Assembly (NCBI GenBank): GCA_000173115.1
Contig: ABVW01000010.1
Location: 1 to 39,450, forward strand
DNA: 39,450 nucleotides
DNA from: Flavobacteria bacterium MS024-3C
GTDB taxonomy: Bacteria; Bacteroidota; Bacteroidia; Flavobacteriales; Flavobacteriaceae
Direction of reading: 5' to 3'
In this document: positions 18,591-27,374 of the stretch, piece after piece
How positions within the stretch are numbered: the stretch's first letter is position 1
Layout: the number at the start of each line of letters is the position of its first letter
The notes under the pieces: generated by a model
The model's database searches: none
The model's input: the letters and a program-made list of their open reading frames with translations, nothing else
Told to the model about the DNA's origin: nothing
Made by a program: the position numbers and the translations under genes

Positions 18591-19433
18591 ATGGAAAATA
18601 TCGTTTGGAAAGAAGTGAAGAAATACGAGGACATTACCTATAAAAAATCTAATGGCGTCGCTAGAATAGCTTTTAATAGACCAGAGGTAAGAAATGCCTT
18701 TAGACCTAAAACAACTTCAGAATTATACGACGCATTTTATGACGCACATGAAGACCCTTCCATTGGTGTAGTATTACTCAGTGGTGAAGGACCTTCTCCT
18801 AAGGACGGTGTTTTTTCTTTCTGTAGTGGAGGAGACCAAAGGGCAAGAGGTCACAAAGGATATGTAGGACAAGATGGCAACCACCGCCTAAATATTCTAG
18901 AGGTACAAAGATTGATACGCTTTATGCCAAAGGTAGTCATTGCGGTTGTTCCAGGATGGGCTGTAGGAGGAGGCCACAGCCTTCACGTAGTATGTGACCT
19001 AACACTAGCCAGTAAAGAACATGCCATATTTAAACAAACGGACGCAGACGTTACCAGTTTTGACGGCGGCTATGGATCTGCTTATTTGGCTAAAATGGTA
19101 GGACAGAAAAAAGCCAGAGAAATTTTCTTTTTAGGAAGGAACTATACCGCACAAGAAGCCTTTGATATGGGAATGGTTAACGCTGTAATCCCTCATGACA
19201 GGCTTGAATCAACAGCATATGAATGGGCCCAAGAGATACTTGCAAAATCTCCAACGAGTATTAAGATGTTAAAATTCGCCATGAACCTCACAGACGACGG
19301 CATGGTAGGACAACAAGTATTCGCAGGAGAAGCCACTAGATTAGCCTATATGACAGATGAAGCTAAAGAAGGCAGAAATGCCTTTTTAGAAAAGAGACCA
19401 CCAAATTTTGACAAAGACAGTTACATTGCATAA
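18591..19433 (+). CDS. menB: 1,4-dihydroxy-2-naphthoyl-CoA synthase MenB
   Basis: MenB closes the naphthoate ring from o-succinylbenzoyl-CoA in menaquinone synthesis. The 280-residue crotonase-family protein has the MenB-specific SFCSGGDQRARGHKGYVGQDG loop. It also has VVPGWAVGGGHSLHVVCDLTLAS (oxyanion hole) and KQTDADVTSFDGGYGSAYLAKMVGQKKAREIFFLGR. The end RPPNFDKDSYIA is typical. The stop directly abuts the stop of the convergent serine hydrolase gene with no bases between. No other men gene is in the window. Confidence 0.97.
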   Translation: MENIVWKEVKKYEDITYKKSNGVARIAFNRPEVRNAFRPKTTSELYDAFYDAHEDPSIGVVLLSGEGPSPKDGVFSFCSGGDQRARGHKGYVGQDGNHRLNILEVQRLIRFMPKVVIAVVPGWAVGGGHSLHVVCDLTLASKEHAIFKQTDADVTSFDGGYGSAYLAKMVGQKKAREIFFLGRNYTAQEAFDMGMVNAVIPHDRLESTAYEWAQEILAKSPTSIKMLKFAMNLTDDGMVGQQVFAGEATRLAYMTDEAKEGRNAFLEKRPPNFDKDSYIA

Positions 19434-20774
19434 CTATTCTACAGCAGCTACAACCGCTGCAATAAAATCATTGGCCCTGTAATCTGGACGCTCTCCCAGA
19501 CCAGTCCTCACGATCACCAAGTCTTTAGAAGGAATTACGTAAACATGTTGTCCATCGTGTCCATTGGCACTGTAGAGGTCTTTAGGGGCATCTTTTAAGT
19601 GACCGTCTGCATTGAGCCAAAAATGCGCTCCATATGCTCCATTAGAGGACTTAGTGGGAGAGCTAATATAATTCACCCAACGGTTACTAAATATTCTCGA
19701 CCCATCCCAAATTCCGTTTTGTAGGTACAATAAACCAAACCTAGCCCAATCTCTAGTACTGGCCCACCCATAAGAGGAGCCTACAAAAGTCTGTACCATA
19801 TCTGTTTCAATCACCATAGAATGCATCCCAATTTTATCGATTAATTGCGCGTAAGGGAAATCTAAATATTGCTGGGCATCTGAACTAAATGATTTAAGGT
19901 ATTTAGATAAAATATTTGTGGTTCCAGAAGAATAAGACCAAATTTTTCCTGGCATTGCAATACTGGGTCTGTCAATAGCTACCTGTGCCATGTCTGCCTC
20001 GTTAAACAACATATTGGTCACATCTGAAATCACTGAATAATCTTCTTCAAAAGCCAATCCACTTTGCATTCTCAATAAATCATCAATGGTAATATGAGCC
20101 CTTTCATCCTTGGCCCAATCTTCAAAAGCCACACGATCACTCACGCTTAATTTACCCTGATATTCTAGGATTCCGTAAATTGTTGCTATAACACTTTTGG
20201 TCATAGACCAGCCAAGAACGGGGGTATCTGGACCAAATCCATCTATGTATTTCTCTCCAATAAGCTGCCCCTTGTAGAGTATGAGCGCAGACCTTGATTT
20301 TTGTAAGTGGTTGTCTTTAAAAACTAAATCCAAGGCATTCTGAATGGCAGAATAATCAACAGTAGGCAACACAGTATCTAGTGGCGCTAAATGCCCTATT
20401 GGGTAAGGCTTTTCAATGGGTGTTAGATTTCTTCTGGGTATTAGAAAATGATCTAAATCCAGAGCAGAAACCCCTTTAGGTAAAAGAATAGCCCCTAAGC
20501 CTTCTTTGTAAATGGCTTCGCGTTTTTGAAAACCAAAAACCCGCGCCGATGCCTTTTTCATTGGATAGTCCAACTCATTTGTAGCCAATTTGATATTGGG
20601 GATATTATTGTCATTCGCCTCAATGTAGCTTTTAGAATGGCCCGCTATAAAAGCCGAACTCGCTACATATTTTGAACTATAGCCGGATATTAATGTTAAT
20701 TTGGGGTAATTAAAACCAATGGCTATAACAATCAATAAAAATAAAATTCCAGAAATTCTTTTAAACCATTTCAT
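19434..20774 (-). CDS. Serine hydrolase, beta-lactamase class C family, membrane-anchored
   Basis: This is a penicillin-binding-protein/esterase-like serine hydrolase. The 446-residue product begins with a hydrophobic membrane segment (about residues 8-21), so the enzyme probably faces the periplasm. The nucleophile motif SxxK is SMTK at residues 190-193. A YSS motif (IWSYSSGTTN) stands where YxN is usual, and HDG (NGHDGQHVYVIP) takes the KTG place. These changes are common in esterase and DD-peptidase members and argue against a true antibiotic-resistance enzyme. The substrate is unknown. Confidence 0.9.
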   Translation of the reverse strand: MKWFKRISGILFLLIVIAIGFNYPKLTLISGYSSKYVASSAFIAGHSKSYIEANDNNIPNIKLATNELDYPMKKASARVFGFQKREAIYKEGLGAILLPKGVSALDLDHFLIPRRNLTPIEKPYPIGHLAPLDTVLPTVDYSAIQNALDLVFKDNHLQKSRSALILYKGQLIGEKYIDGFGPDTPVLGWSMTKSVIATIYGILEYQGKLSVSDRVAFEDWAKDERAHITIDDLLRMQSGLAFEEDYSVISDVTNMLFNEADMAQVAIDRPSIAMPGKIWSYSSGTTNILSKYLKSFSSDAQQYLDFPYAQLIDKIGMHSMVIETDMVQTFVGSSYGWASTRDWARFGLLYLQNGIWDGSRIFSNRWVNYISSPTKSSNGAYGAHFWLNADGHLKDAPKDLYSANGHDGQHVYVIPSKDLVIVRTGLGERPDYRANDFIAAVVAAVE

Positions 20775-20816
20775 CTCAGTAGCATTAATTGCCCTAAAAT
20801 AGTGAAATAGCTTAGA

Positions 20817-21227
20817 TTAATCTCTTTTTATCCAAATTTTATCAGGACCTATGGTGCAAGTTGCTAAGTACTCAAAGCGGCATTGAGTTGGAGGGATTAG
20901 AGACAAAAAGTCACTGCCCTGTTTGTCTAAATAAAGGAAGTAAGTTTCTCCTATAATGGGTTCAAAACTAAATTTTGAACTGTAAATTCTCTTATTAAAA
21001 TCATAAGATTCCATCATTTGAGCATACTGCTCTTTTAAAGCATTAAACTGGGCTTTAAACTCATGATTGACTGTTTGCACTTGGGTGTTTTTCCAGCTAC
21101 TTACGTCTGGTGCAGTAATCTGTGGAGCGCCAACACCAGTAGCATAAGGCAAAATATGGGCGTTATATTGCTGTTTGTCCTTGTCATAAACAACAGCATC
21201 TGGTTTTTTAGATTCTTTCATAGCCAT
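20817..21227 (-). CDS. DUF2452 family protein
   Basis: The protein of about 136 residues has the DUF2452 pattern: KKPDAVVYDKDKQQYNAHILPYATGVGAPQI near the start, and GETYFLYLDKQGSDFLSLI with a C-terminal CRFEYLATCTIGPDKIWIKR. Its function is unknown. I place the start at ATG 21227 (MAMKESKK). A TTG at 21239 is possible but lies only 11 bases from the promoter -7 element, leaving little room for a leader. A strong flavobacterial promoter precedes the gene. Confidence 0.88.
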   Translation of the reverse strand: MAMKESKKPDAVVYDKDKQQYNAHILPYATGVGAPQITAPDVSSWKNTQVQTVNHEFKAQFNALKEQYAQMMESYDFNKRIYSSKFSFEPIIGETYFLYLDKQGSDFLSLIPPTQCRFEYLATCTIGPDKIWIKRD

Positions 21228-21249
21228 GCAAAAGTACAATAAGTCAAGT

Positions 21250-21278
21250 CAAATATAAAGTCTAAAGGGAATATTCAA
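21250..21278 (-). promoter_or_regulatory. Flavobacterial promoter TTG-N18-TATATTTG
   Basis: On the minus strand TTG (21278-21276) is followed after 18 bases by TATATTTG (21257-21250), a perfect match to the known Flavobacteriia consensus. It lies 23 bases before ATG 21227 of the DUF2452 gene. It is the best promoter I can read in the window. Confidence 0.65.
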
Positions 21279-21331
21279 TTAGATCTTATATAATATCAAA
21301 TATTTGTAGCTTTATAACAAAATGAACCCGT

Positions 21332-21994
21332 ATGCGATTACTCATAAGTTTTATTGGATTACTTTTTTTAAATTCCTGTGCCATTTCAGTTCCCATTGTA
21401 GACAAACCCATAGTATTTAAACAAAAGCGCGTAAAGCTTACCCAAGATTACCTTGAGAATAGGTATGGTATGAGCCAGGATAATATTCTGATAAAGCCCC
21501 AAATGATTGTGGTGCACTGGACTGCTATTCCAACACTTGAAAAATCATTTGAAGCATTTTACAATGAGTCACTCCCCAATTGGAGGCCTGAACTAGTGAA
21601 TCAAAGCGCTTTAAACGTATCTGCTCAATTTCTAGTAGATCAAGATGGCACAATCTATAGACTCATGCCAGAAAACCATATGGCCAGACATGTAATAGGT
21701 TTAAATCATGCAGCTATAGGTATTGAAAATGTAGGAGGCACTAAAGAAACGCCCTTGACAAAAGCCCAATTAAAATCTAATATAAAATTGATTAAATACT
21801 TGAAGACAAAGCATTCAATCAATTACCTTATAGGTCATTACGAATATACATTATTTGAAAATCATTCGCTCTGGAAGGAAGTGGATTCAGGCTATAGAAC
21901 AGAAAAAACCGATCCAGGAATAGCATTTATGGCAAAAATTAGACGGGCTACCTCAAAATTAAAGTTTAAGGCCAATCCCTCTCTAATTCCGTAA
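21332..21994 (+). CDS. N-acetylmuramoyl-L-alanine amidase (AmpD/amidase_2), lipoprotein
   Basis: The enzyme cleaves the bond between muramic acid and the stem peptide of peptidoglycan. The 220-residue product has a lipoprotein signal peptide ending at Cys16 (LLFLNSC). Zinc ligands fit His in IVVHWTA near residue 68, His in RHVIGLNHAAIGIENVGG, and Asp in EKTDPG. The order and spacing match the amidase_2/PGRP fold. A lipid anchor suggests envelope location, as in cell-wall recycling or division enzymes. The gene is followed by a carboxypeptidase, which may share the job of peptide trimming, but this is inference. Confidence 0.92.
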   Translation: MRLLISFIGLLFLNSCAISVPIVDKPIVFKQKRVKLTQDYLENRYGMSQDNILIKPQMIVVHWTAIPTLEKSFEAFYNESLPNWRPELVNQSALNVSAQFLVDQDGTIYRLMPENHMARHVIGLNHAAIGIENVGGTKETPLTKAQLKSNIKLIKYLKTKHSINYLIGHYEYTLFENHSLWKEVDSGYRTEKTDPGIAFMAKIRRATSKLKFKANPSLIP

Positions 21995-22047
21995 TTTTAA
22001 TTAAATCTATTTGATTTTTTTTTAAAACAGTCCTAAAATATCTTTTT

Positions 22048-23517
22048 ATGAAATTACGCCTCAAAACAGCCTTATTATTCTCAATTACCTTACTTATAAA
22101 TGCAACGCCAGGAATGGCTCAAGACAAATTGGTCAATGATTTAGTGTCCCAGTATGAAAGCTATAAAGAGCCATCATTAAATAAAAGAAGGATAAAACAC
22201 GAAGACCTTCAGCCACTCATTGATCGGTACAAAAATCAAGCGGGCATAACAGTCACTAAAATAGGGGAGTCCATAGAGGGAAGAAGCTTGTCTTTATTGA
22301 GTTTAGGTAGCGGAAATACAGATGTTTTTCTATGGTCGCAAATGCATGGAGACGAACCTACAGCCACTCAAGCTATTTTTGATATATTAAATTATTTTTC
22401 ATCAGGGCAAAAAAATAGCGTCCAAAAATTGCTTTTAAAGAAATTGAGGTTTCATTTTTTGCCCATGCTTAATCCAGATGGTGCTGAGGTTTTTACCAGA
22501 AGGAATACCTTGGGAATAGACATAAACAGAGATGCTTTAGACTTGGCATCGCCTGAAGGGCGTACTTTGAAAAGCGTTCGAGATAGTTTAGAAGCAGATT
22601 TTGGATTTAACTTACACGATCAGAGCAAGTATTACAACGCAGAGAGGACGGATAAGCCAGCGACCTTGTCTTATTTAGCCCCTGCATATAATTATGAAAA
22701 AGATATTAATGAAGTGAGGGGAAATGCCATGAAAGTAATTGTACTAATGAATGAATTGGTACAGGGTTTTGCGCCTGGACAGGTGGGACGCTATAATGAT
22801 GATTTTGAACCTAGGGCATTTGGAGATAATATTCAAAAATGGGGTACTTCTACTATTTTAATTGAATCTGGCGGATTTTTAAACGATGCTGAAAAACAAG
22901 AAATCAGAAAATTAAATTACGTATCTATACTGGCAGCTCTTTATAGTATTGCTACAAAATCATATGAAAAAATTGACCTGGCAGCCTATGAAAAAATACC
23001 GCAAAACGATCGAAAATTGTTTGATCTTAAAATTGAAGACGTACAATATGAATTGTTGGGAAATACTTACACCCTAGATATTGGTGTTCATTATTTGGAG
23101 GTAGACAATGCCTCTCATTCTGAGTATTTCACTAAAGCACAAATCATGGACTTAGGGGACTTATCCACCTATTATGGCTATGAAACAATGCGTGCCAAAG
23201 GATATAAAATTATACCTGGAAAAATATACACCCCAAAGAAAGGAGAGCAACCAACTAAAGAAAAGGCTTATAGTCTGCTTAAAAAAGGCTACGTGTATTG
23301 GCTAGGACCATTAGCTATGGGAGACAATGGATTTAATTTTCCTATGCAAGTGGTGAGTAATAAATTTGTGTTACCTGACTTTAGGTTATACGTAGGACTA
23401 AACCCAAGTTTTTTACTTTCAAAAGATGGGGTCATTAGTCATGCTGTGGTAAATGGTTATCTCATTGATTTACAAAAGGAGTCAAGCGCTTTTAGAAATG
23501 CTATTTTCTTGAGGTAG
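22048..23517 (+). CDS. M14 zinc carboxypeptidase, exported
   Basis: The 489-residue product has a signal peptide (LLFSITLLINATPGMAQ). The M14 zinc motif HxxE is in SQMHGDEPTATQA near residue 106, and the third ligand His in FNLHDQS near residue 192. NPDGAEVFTRRNTLGIDINRD is the substrate-binding Arg/Asn region of the family. The general base Glu fits in TILIESGG near residue 274. The C-terminal 200 residues are an extra domain I do not know. It acts probably in the periplasm on peptides. Confidence 0.93.
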   Translation: MKLRLKTALLFSITLLINATPGMAQDKLVNDLVSQYESYKEPSLNKRRIKHEDLQPLIDRYKNQAGITVTKIGESIEGRSLSLLSLGSGNTDVFLWSQMHGDEPTATQAIFDILNYFSSGQKNSVQKLLLKKLRFHFLPMLNPDGAEVFTRRNTLGIDINRDALDLASPEGRTLKSVRDSLEADFGFNLHDQSKYYNAERTDKPATLSYLAPAYNYEKDINEVRGNAMKVIVLMNELVQGFAPGQVGRYNDDFEPRAFGDNIQKWGTSTILIESGGFLNDAEKQEIRKLNYVSILAALYSIATKSYEKIDLAAYEKIPQNDRKLFDLKIEDVQYELLGNTYTLDIGVHYLEVDNASHSEYFTKAQIMDLGDLSTYYGYETMRAKGYKIIPGKIYTPKKGEQPTKEKAYSLLKKGYVYWLGPLAMGDNGFNFPMQVVSNKFVLPDFRLYVGLNPSFLLSKDGVISHAVVNGYLIDLQKESSAFRNAIFLR

Positions 23518-23562
23518 GGGATATTATTATTCATTTTTACATAAAATATGACAGAACTGACG

Positions 23563-23570
23563 TATATTTG
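23563..23570 (+). promoter_or_regulatory. -7 promoter element TATATTTG
   Basis: An exact TAnnTTTG match lies 49 bases before the cold-shock gene start, without a TTG at the -33 place. The leader contains a small inverted repeat GAACC/GGTTC (23580-23600, 11-base loop). Confidence 0.4.
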
Positions 23571-23619
23571 CTGACTATTGAACCTTTATTCATTTGGTTC
23601 TTAAAACTTATCAATCGAA

Positions 23620-24078
23620 ATGGCGAGAGCGCAAGAAACCTTTAACAAAAAAGAGAAAGAGAAGAAACGTCTAAAAAAACGTGACGACAAACAAAAGAAG
23701 AAATTGGAACGCAAAGCCAATGCTGAAAAACCAAATAGTTTAGAAGACATGTTGGTTTATGTAGATGAGAATGGTCACTTCACAGACACCCCTCCAGATC
23801 CAAGTTTAAAAGTTAAGGTAGACGCAGAGAGTATTGTTATTGGAATTCCTAAAAAAGAAGATAGGGATGAAGAAGAAGAGGATCCATTAAGAACTGGAAA
23901 AGTCTCTTTCTTTGACGCATCAAAAGGCTTTGGATTCATTATAGATGCTGTTTCTCAAGAAAAGCACTTTGTTCATGTAAGTGGTTTAATTGATGAAATT
24001 ATGGAAAATGATAAAGTTAGCTTTGAATTAGAGCGTGGTCAAAAAGGAATGAACGCAGTTAAAGTTACAAAGCAATAG
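23620..24078 (+). CDS. Cold-shock-domain protein with basic N-terminal extension
   Basis: The 152-residue protein has a C-terminal cold-shock domain (about residues 89-152). RNP1 is KGFGFI and RNP2 is HFVHVS. The first 40 residues are highly charged (KEKEKKRLKKRDDKQKKKLE), a basic tail seen in Bacteroidota cold-shock proteins, followed by an acidic linker EEEEDP. It probably binds RNA or single-stranded DNA. The gene is single and ends before a strong bidirectional terminator. Confidence 0.94.
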   Translation: MARAQETFNKKEKEKKRLKKRDDKQKKKLERKANAEKPNSLEDMLVYVDENGHFTDTPPDPSLKVKVDAESIVIGIPKKEDRDEEEEDPLRTGKVSFFDASKGFGFIIDAVSQEKHFVHVSGLIDEIMENDKVSFELERGQKGMNAVKVTKQ

Positions 24079-24133
24079 TTTTAAATATCTTACTAAAATA
24101 CTTTCTTTAATTAATAAGATTTTGTTTGAACAT

Positions 24134-24170
24134 AAAAAAGTCCTGTAAATTATTTTTACAGGACTTTTTT
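24134..24170. terminator. Bidirectional rho-independent terminator
   Basis: A perfect 16-bp stem (AAAAAAGTCCTGTAAA at 24134-24149 with TTTACAGGACTTTTTT at 24155-24170) has a 5-base loop and T runs on both strands. It lies between the convergent cold-shock and M28 genes and can serve both. Confidence 0.93.
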
Positions 24171-24188
24171 GTGTTTTATTGGGGTTAA

Positions 24189-25740
24189 TTACATACCTCC
24201 TTTTCTATTGGGAGATCTGGTAGAAGGCCATTTCATTTGTTTTCCGGTTCTTTTACTCACCGGCAATACTATCTTTTCTCTAGAAGTCTTTTCGTTGTCT
24301 TCAGACGCCATATAAGCCAATACAGCTGTTAGAATGGCATTGTTTCTAAGGTCATCAAAAACAATCTTGTCATAAGTGTCTCTATTGGTGTGCCATGTGT
24401 AATTCCAATAAGACCAGCTCAGGGAGCTCAAGCTAAATGCTGGGGCACCAGCTGCAACAAAGGAAGCATAATCTGAACCTCCCCCCCCCTGGAGTACCGG
24501 GGAAATTAGTCTCTATGTGTTGGGTAATATCTTGTGGAACTTCATGAAGCCATCTGCCTATATAATCATAAGCATGAAGAAAACCTTGCCCAGAAATATT
24601 AACAACCCTTCCGGTACCATTGTCTTGGTTAAAAACTGCTTGAACCTGTGAAACTATTTCTGGGTGGTCTTCAACAAAGGCCCTTGATCCATTTAAGCCT
24701 TGTTCTTCACTGCCCCAGTGACCTACTAAAATGGTTCTTTTTGGATTTGGCACAATTTTTTTAAGAATTCTCATCGCTTCCATCATGACTAAAGTACCTG
24801 TTCCATTGTCAGTTGCACCAGTACCTCCATCCCATGAATCAAAATGTGCAGATAGAATGACATATTCCTCTGGTTTTTCTGACCCTCTAATTTCTGCAAT
24901 TGTATTAAACGTTGGTACTTCTCCTAGATCTTTTGATTGTGCTACAATATTCAAAACTGGGTTTTCTCCTCTAAGAGCCAGCCTATATACCATAGAATAG
25001 TCCTCTAATTCCAAATCTACCGTGGGAATTTTTTTTGTTCTGGCACTAAATATTTTGCTCACGCCAAAACCTTTGGACCAATAGGAGCTTACAATTCCCG
25101 CAGCTCCTGCATTTTCTAGGGCTTCAATGATGCTTCTTGAGGTGAAACCAGTGTTTTTCATGTTTTCTCTCCAAGCGTTATTAGCCGCTTCTCTTTCAGA
25201 TTTCATTTTTTCAAACGAAGCCTCTGTAGCAAACTCTTCCCAATTATAATCAGGCCTTCCAGTGGTCTCTAAGGAAGAAATCATGACCAATTTACCTTTA
25301 ACCAATGGCAACCAATTTTGAAATTCTTCAGGACTAGACACTGTAGGCAAAACAATTACTGCAGCAGTAACCCCTTTCTTTGAAGTAGATGGATTCCATG
25401 CAAGTTGTGTTCCCTTTAAACTTTGAATTCGAGGAGACAACATATCTATGTGTGTAATGCCCCTTTCCCAACCCCTCCAGGTTCCATAGGATTCGTTTCT
25501 AGCAGAAACACCCCATTGGCTGTATTTATCTACCGCCCAATCGTGGGCTTGTTTCATTTGAGGGGTGCCCACAAGCCTTGGACCAATACCATCCATGAGT
25601 TCTTGTCCAAGAATTTCTAACTGAGATTTTTCATTGGCTTCAGATACTATTTGTTCTATAACAGATTGGTCCTGTGCCCAGCCACTAAAAATAAAGCAAA
25701 TGGCTATAATAGCGAAGTTTATAAATTGTTTTTTTATCAT
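24189..25740 (-). CDS. M28 family zinc peptidase, exported, frameshifted in a poly-G tract
   Basis: The N-terminal part runs from ATG 25740 with a signal peptide (FAIIAICFIFSGWAQ). An M28 domain follows: HFDSWDGGTGATDNG (zinc His and Asp), EEQGLNGS (Glu) and FNQDNGTG. The frame breaks in a run of nine G (minus strand; C9 at 24481-24489), giving a wrong tail FRLCFLCCSWCP and a stop near 24433. With eight G, GTPGGGGSDYASFVAAGAPAFSLSSLSW would join directly to the second part, which carries the last zinc His in WHTNRDTYDK and ends at 24189. The full product would be about 516 residues. The break is either a base-count error or a real, possibly switchable, mutation. Confidence 0.85.
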
Positions 25741-25840
25741 TACTTTAGGTTTGTTTATTGACTAAATATAACAAATAATGGAAGAAAAAAATTAAGACCT
25801 ATCAAGTTCATTTCATTAAAGGAAATAAAAGCCCATACCA

Positions 25841-26122
25841 TTAGGGTTCTAAGGAAGGAATCACTAAGCCCATAGCATTAAATAATACGGCCTTGTTAGT
25901 CAAATACTTATTAAAAGTGGTGTTTAATTTAATTTTAGACTCTATGAGTTTTTGCTCCCTACTGATAACAACAAAAAGGGAACTTTCGCCTGCATTAAAT
26001 TTCTGCTGTTCACCGATTAATAATTTACTGTAATTGGTTAATAATCCGGTAGAAAGATCCAGTTGCTCCACAAGCGCTCTTTGCGCTTGAACACTTTGGG
26101 ATACCTTATTTTGAATTCGCAC
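25841..26122 (-). pseudogene. C-terminal remnant of a TolC-family outer-membrane efflux protein
   Basis: The 93-residue reading frame matches only the last third of TolC-family proteins: a long helix (KVSQSVQAQRALVEQLDLSTGLLTNYSKLLIGEQQKFNAGESSLFVVISREQKLIESKIK), then a short end with LFNAMGLVIP. The typical motif QKFNAGESSLF is clear. A full gene would have about 400 residues more, but an in-frame stop lies a few codons upstream of the fragment and no further TolC sequence is visible. There is no partner membrane-fusion or RND gene. This is a decayed leftover, probably after a deletion. Confidence 0.8.
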
Positions 26123-26147
26123 CCTTTTTAATTGGAACTAAAGAGTA

Positions 26148-26166
26148 GTAATCTATTTGAGATTAC
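26148..26166 (+). other. Hairpin GTAATCT-ATTTG-AGATTAC upstream of an orphan terminator
   Basis: A perfect 7-bp stem with a 5-base loop lies in the 192-bp gap between the TolC remnant and lpxD. It may be part of a small RNA that ends at the terminator 26228-26261, or a leftover of a lost gene. I see no good promoter for it. Confidence 0.4.
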
Positions 26167-26227
26167 ATAACGCTGTAGCGCTTGTTTAAAAGGAAAAGAA
26201 AAACAGTTAGTTGTTGTTTTATTTTGA

Positions 26228-26261
26228 GAAAGGTGTCCGAGAAATTGGACATCTTTTTTTT
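26228..26261 (+). terminator. Rho-independent terminator with no plus-strand gene in front
   Basis: The stem AAAGGTGTCC / GGACATCTTT (one G-T pair, 8-base loop) is followed by a run of eight T. It reads on the plus strand and stands 54 bases before lpxD. The nearest plus-strand gene upstream ends at 24078 and has its own terminator. It may end an unseen small RNA or be a relic. Confidence 0.75.
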
Positions 26262-26314
26262 ATGATCAAAAATACAATTCCTCCAAATAGACTATTTTCG
26301 TAAAAAGTAACATT

Positions 26315-27307
26315 ATGATCAGTTTGAACTTAAATGAGGTTTCCCAGCTAATTCACGCGACTAATGACATTCAATCTGAAGTAGTGATTTCTGGAGTGAA
26401 TGATTTGGCTAATGCCACTGTAAATCAAATTACTTTTATTGGCAGTGCTAAATACAAACGATTTATAGAAACAACTAAAGCGGCAGCTGTAGTGGTGAGT
26501 CATGGCATAGAAATCACAAACCCAAGCATACCCTTATTGTATGTAAAAAATGCAGATTTAGCTATGGCACAACTATTAGAAGCTTTTTCTCCAAAGCAGG
26601 GGCCTGAATTTGAAACAAATATTCACCCAACAGCCAGTATTCATCATTCTGTAGTATTGGGAGAAGGGGTAAAGGTAGGTGCTTTTGTTTATATAGGTCC
26701 AGGCGTATCTGTAGGAAAAGGAACTCAGATATACGCGAATGTAAGTGTATTTGACAACAGTAAAATAGGAGAGAATTGCACCATTTGGTCTGGGACAGTT
26801 ATTAGAGAAAATAGCCAAATTGGACACCACTGTATTTTTCATAATAATGTGAGTATAGGTGCCGATGGTTTTGGTTACAGACCAGCGCCGGATGGTAGTG
26901 GTCTCATTAAAATCCCACACATTGGCAATGTGGTCATAGGCAATCATGTAGAAATTGGTGCAAATTCATGTGTAGATAAGGCCAAATTTAATAGCACCAT
27001 ACTTGGAGATGGATGCAAAATAGACAACCTAGTACAAATAGCCCACAACTGTGTATTGGGAAGGTCCTGTATTATGGCAGGTAGTTCTGGATTAGCTGGT
27101 TCAGTAACCCTTGGAAACGGTGTTATTATAGGCGGTAGTGCCTCTATTAAAGACCATGTAACCATTGGTAGTGGTGCTACTGTGGGCGCAGGTTCTGGTG
27201 TTATTGCAGACGTGCCTCCAAAAGGTTCTGTTTTAGGCTATCCTGCTACTGAATCTAGAGAAATGCTCAAACAATGGGTGGCTTTAAAAAGACTTGCCAA
27301 ACAGTAA
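26315..27307 (+). CDS. lpxD: UDP-3-O-acylglucosamine N-acyltransferase LpxD
   Basis: LpxD adds the second 3-hydroxyacyl chain from acyl-ACP in lipid A synthesis. The 330-residue protein has the N-terminal uridine-binding domain (about residues 1-100). A left-handed beta helix of hexapeptide repeats follows (about 105-310; VGAFVYIGPGVSVGKGTQIYANV and similar). The catalytic His fits in IPHIGNVVIG after the conserved ADGFGYRP segment near residue 190. Flavobacterial genomes often carry two lpxD-like genes, so this may be one of two. It is a single gene here, with only a near-match -7 element (TATTTTCG) upstream. Confidence 0.94.
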   Translation: MISLNLNEVSQLIHATNDIQSEVVISGVNDLANATVNQITFIGSAKYKRFIETTKAAAVVVSHGIEITNPSIPLLYVKNADLAMAQLLEAFSPKQGPEFETNIHPTASIHHSVVLGEGVKVGAFVYIGPGVSVGKGTQIYANVSVFDNSKIGENCTIWSGTVIRENSQIGHHCIFHNNVSIGADGFGYRPAPDGSGLIKIPHIGNVVIGNHVEIGANSCVDKAKFNSTILGDGCKIDNLVQIAHNCVLGRSCIMAGSSGLAGSVTLGNGVIIGGSASIKDHVTIGSGATVGAGSGVIADVPPKGSVLGYPATESREMLKQWVALKRLAKQ

Positions 27308-27374
27308 AAAGAGTAGCGTCCAATTAAAATAATAGGCGTTTCTTTGCCACCTAATATGATCATAAATTAGCCTA

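Noticed and set aside
19434-20774. Antibiotic-resistance beta-lactamase
   Set aside because: Only SxxK is canonical; the YxN and KTG places are YSS and HDG, as in esterase-like family members.
26576-26947. 123-codon minus-strand frame inside lpxD
   Set aside because: It is antisense to the repeat-rich LpxD barrel; the open frame follows from the regular codon pattern and has no protein-like motif.
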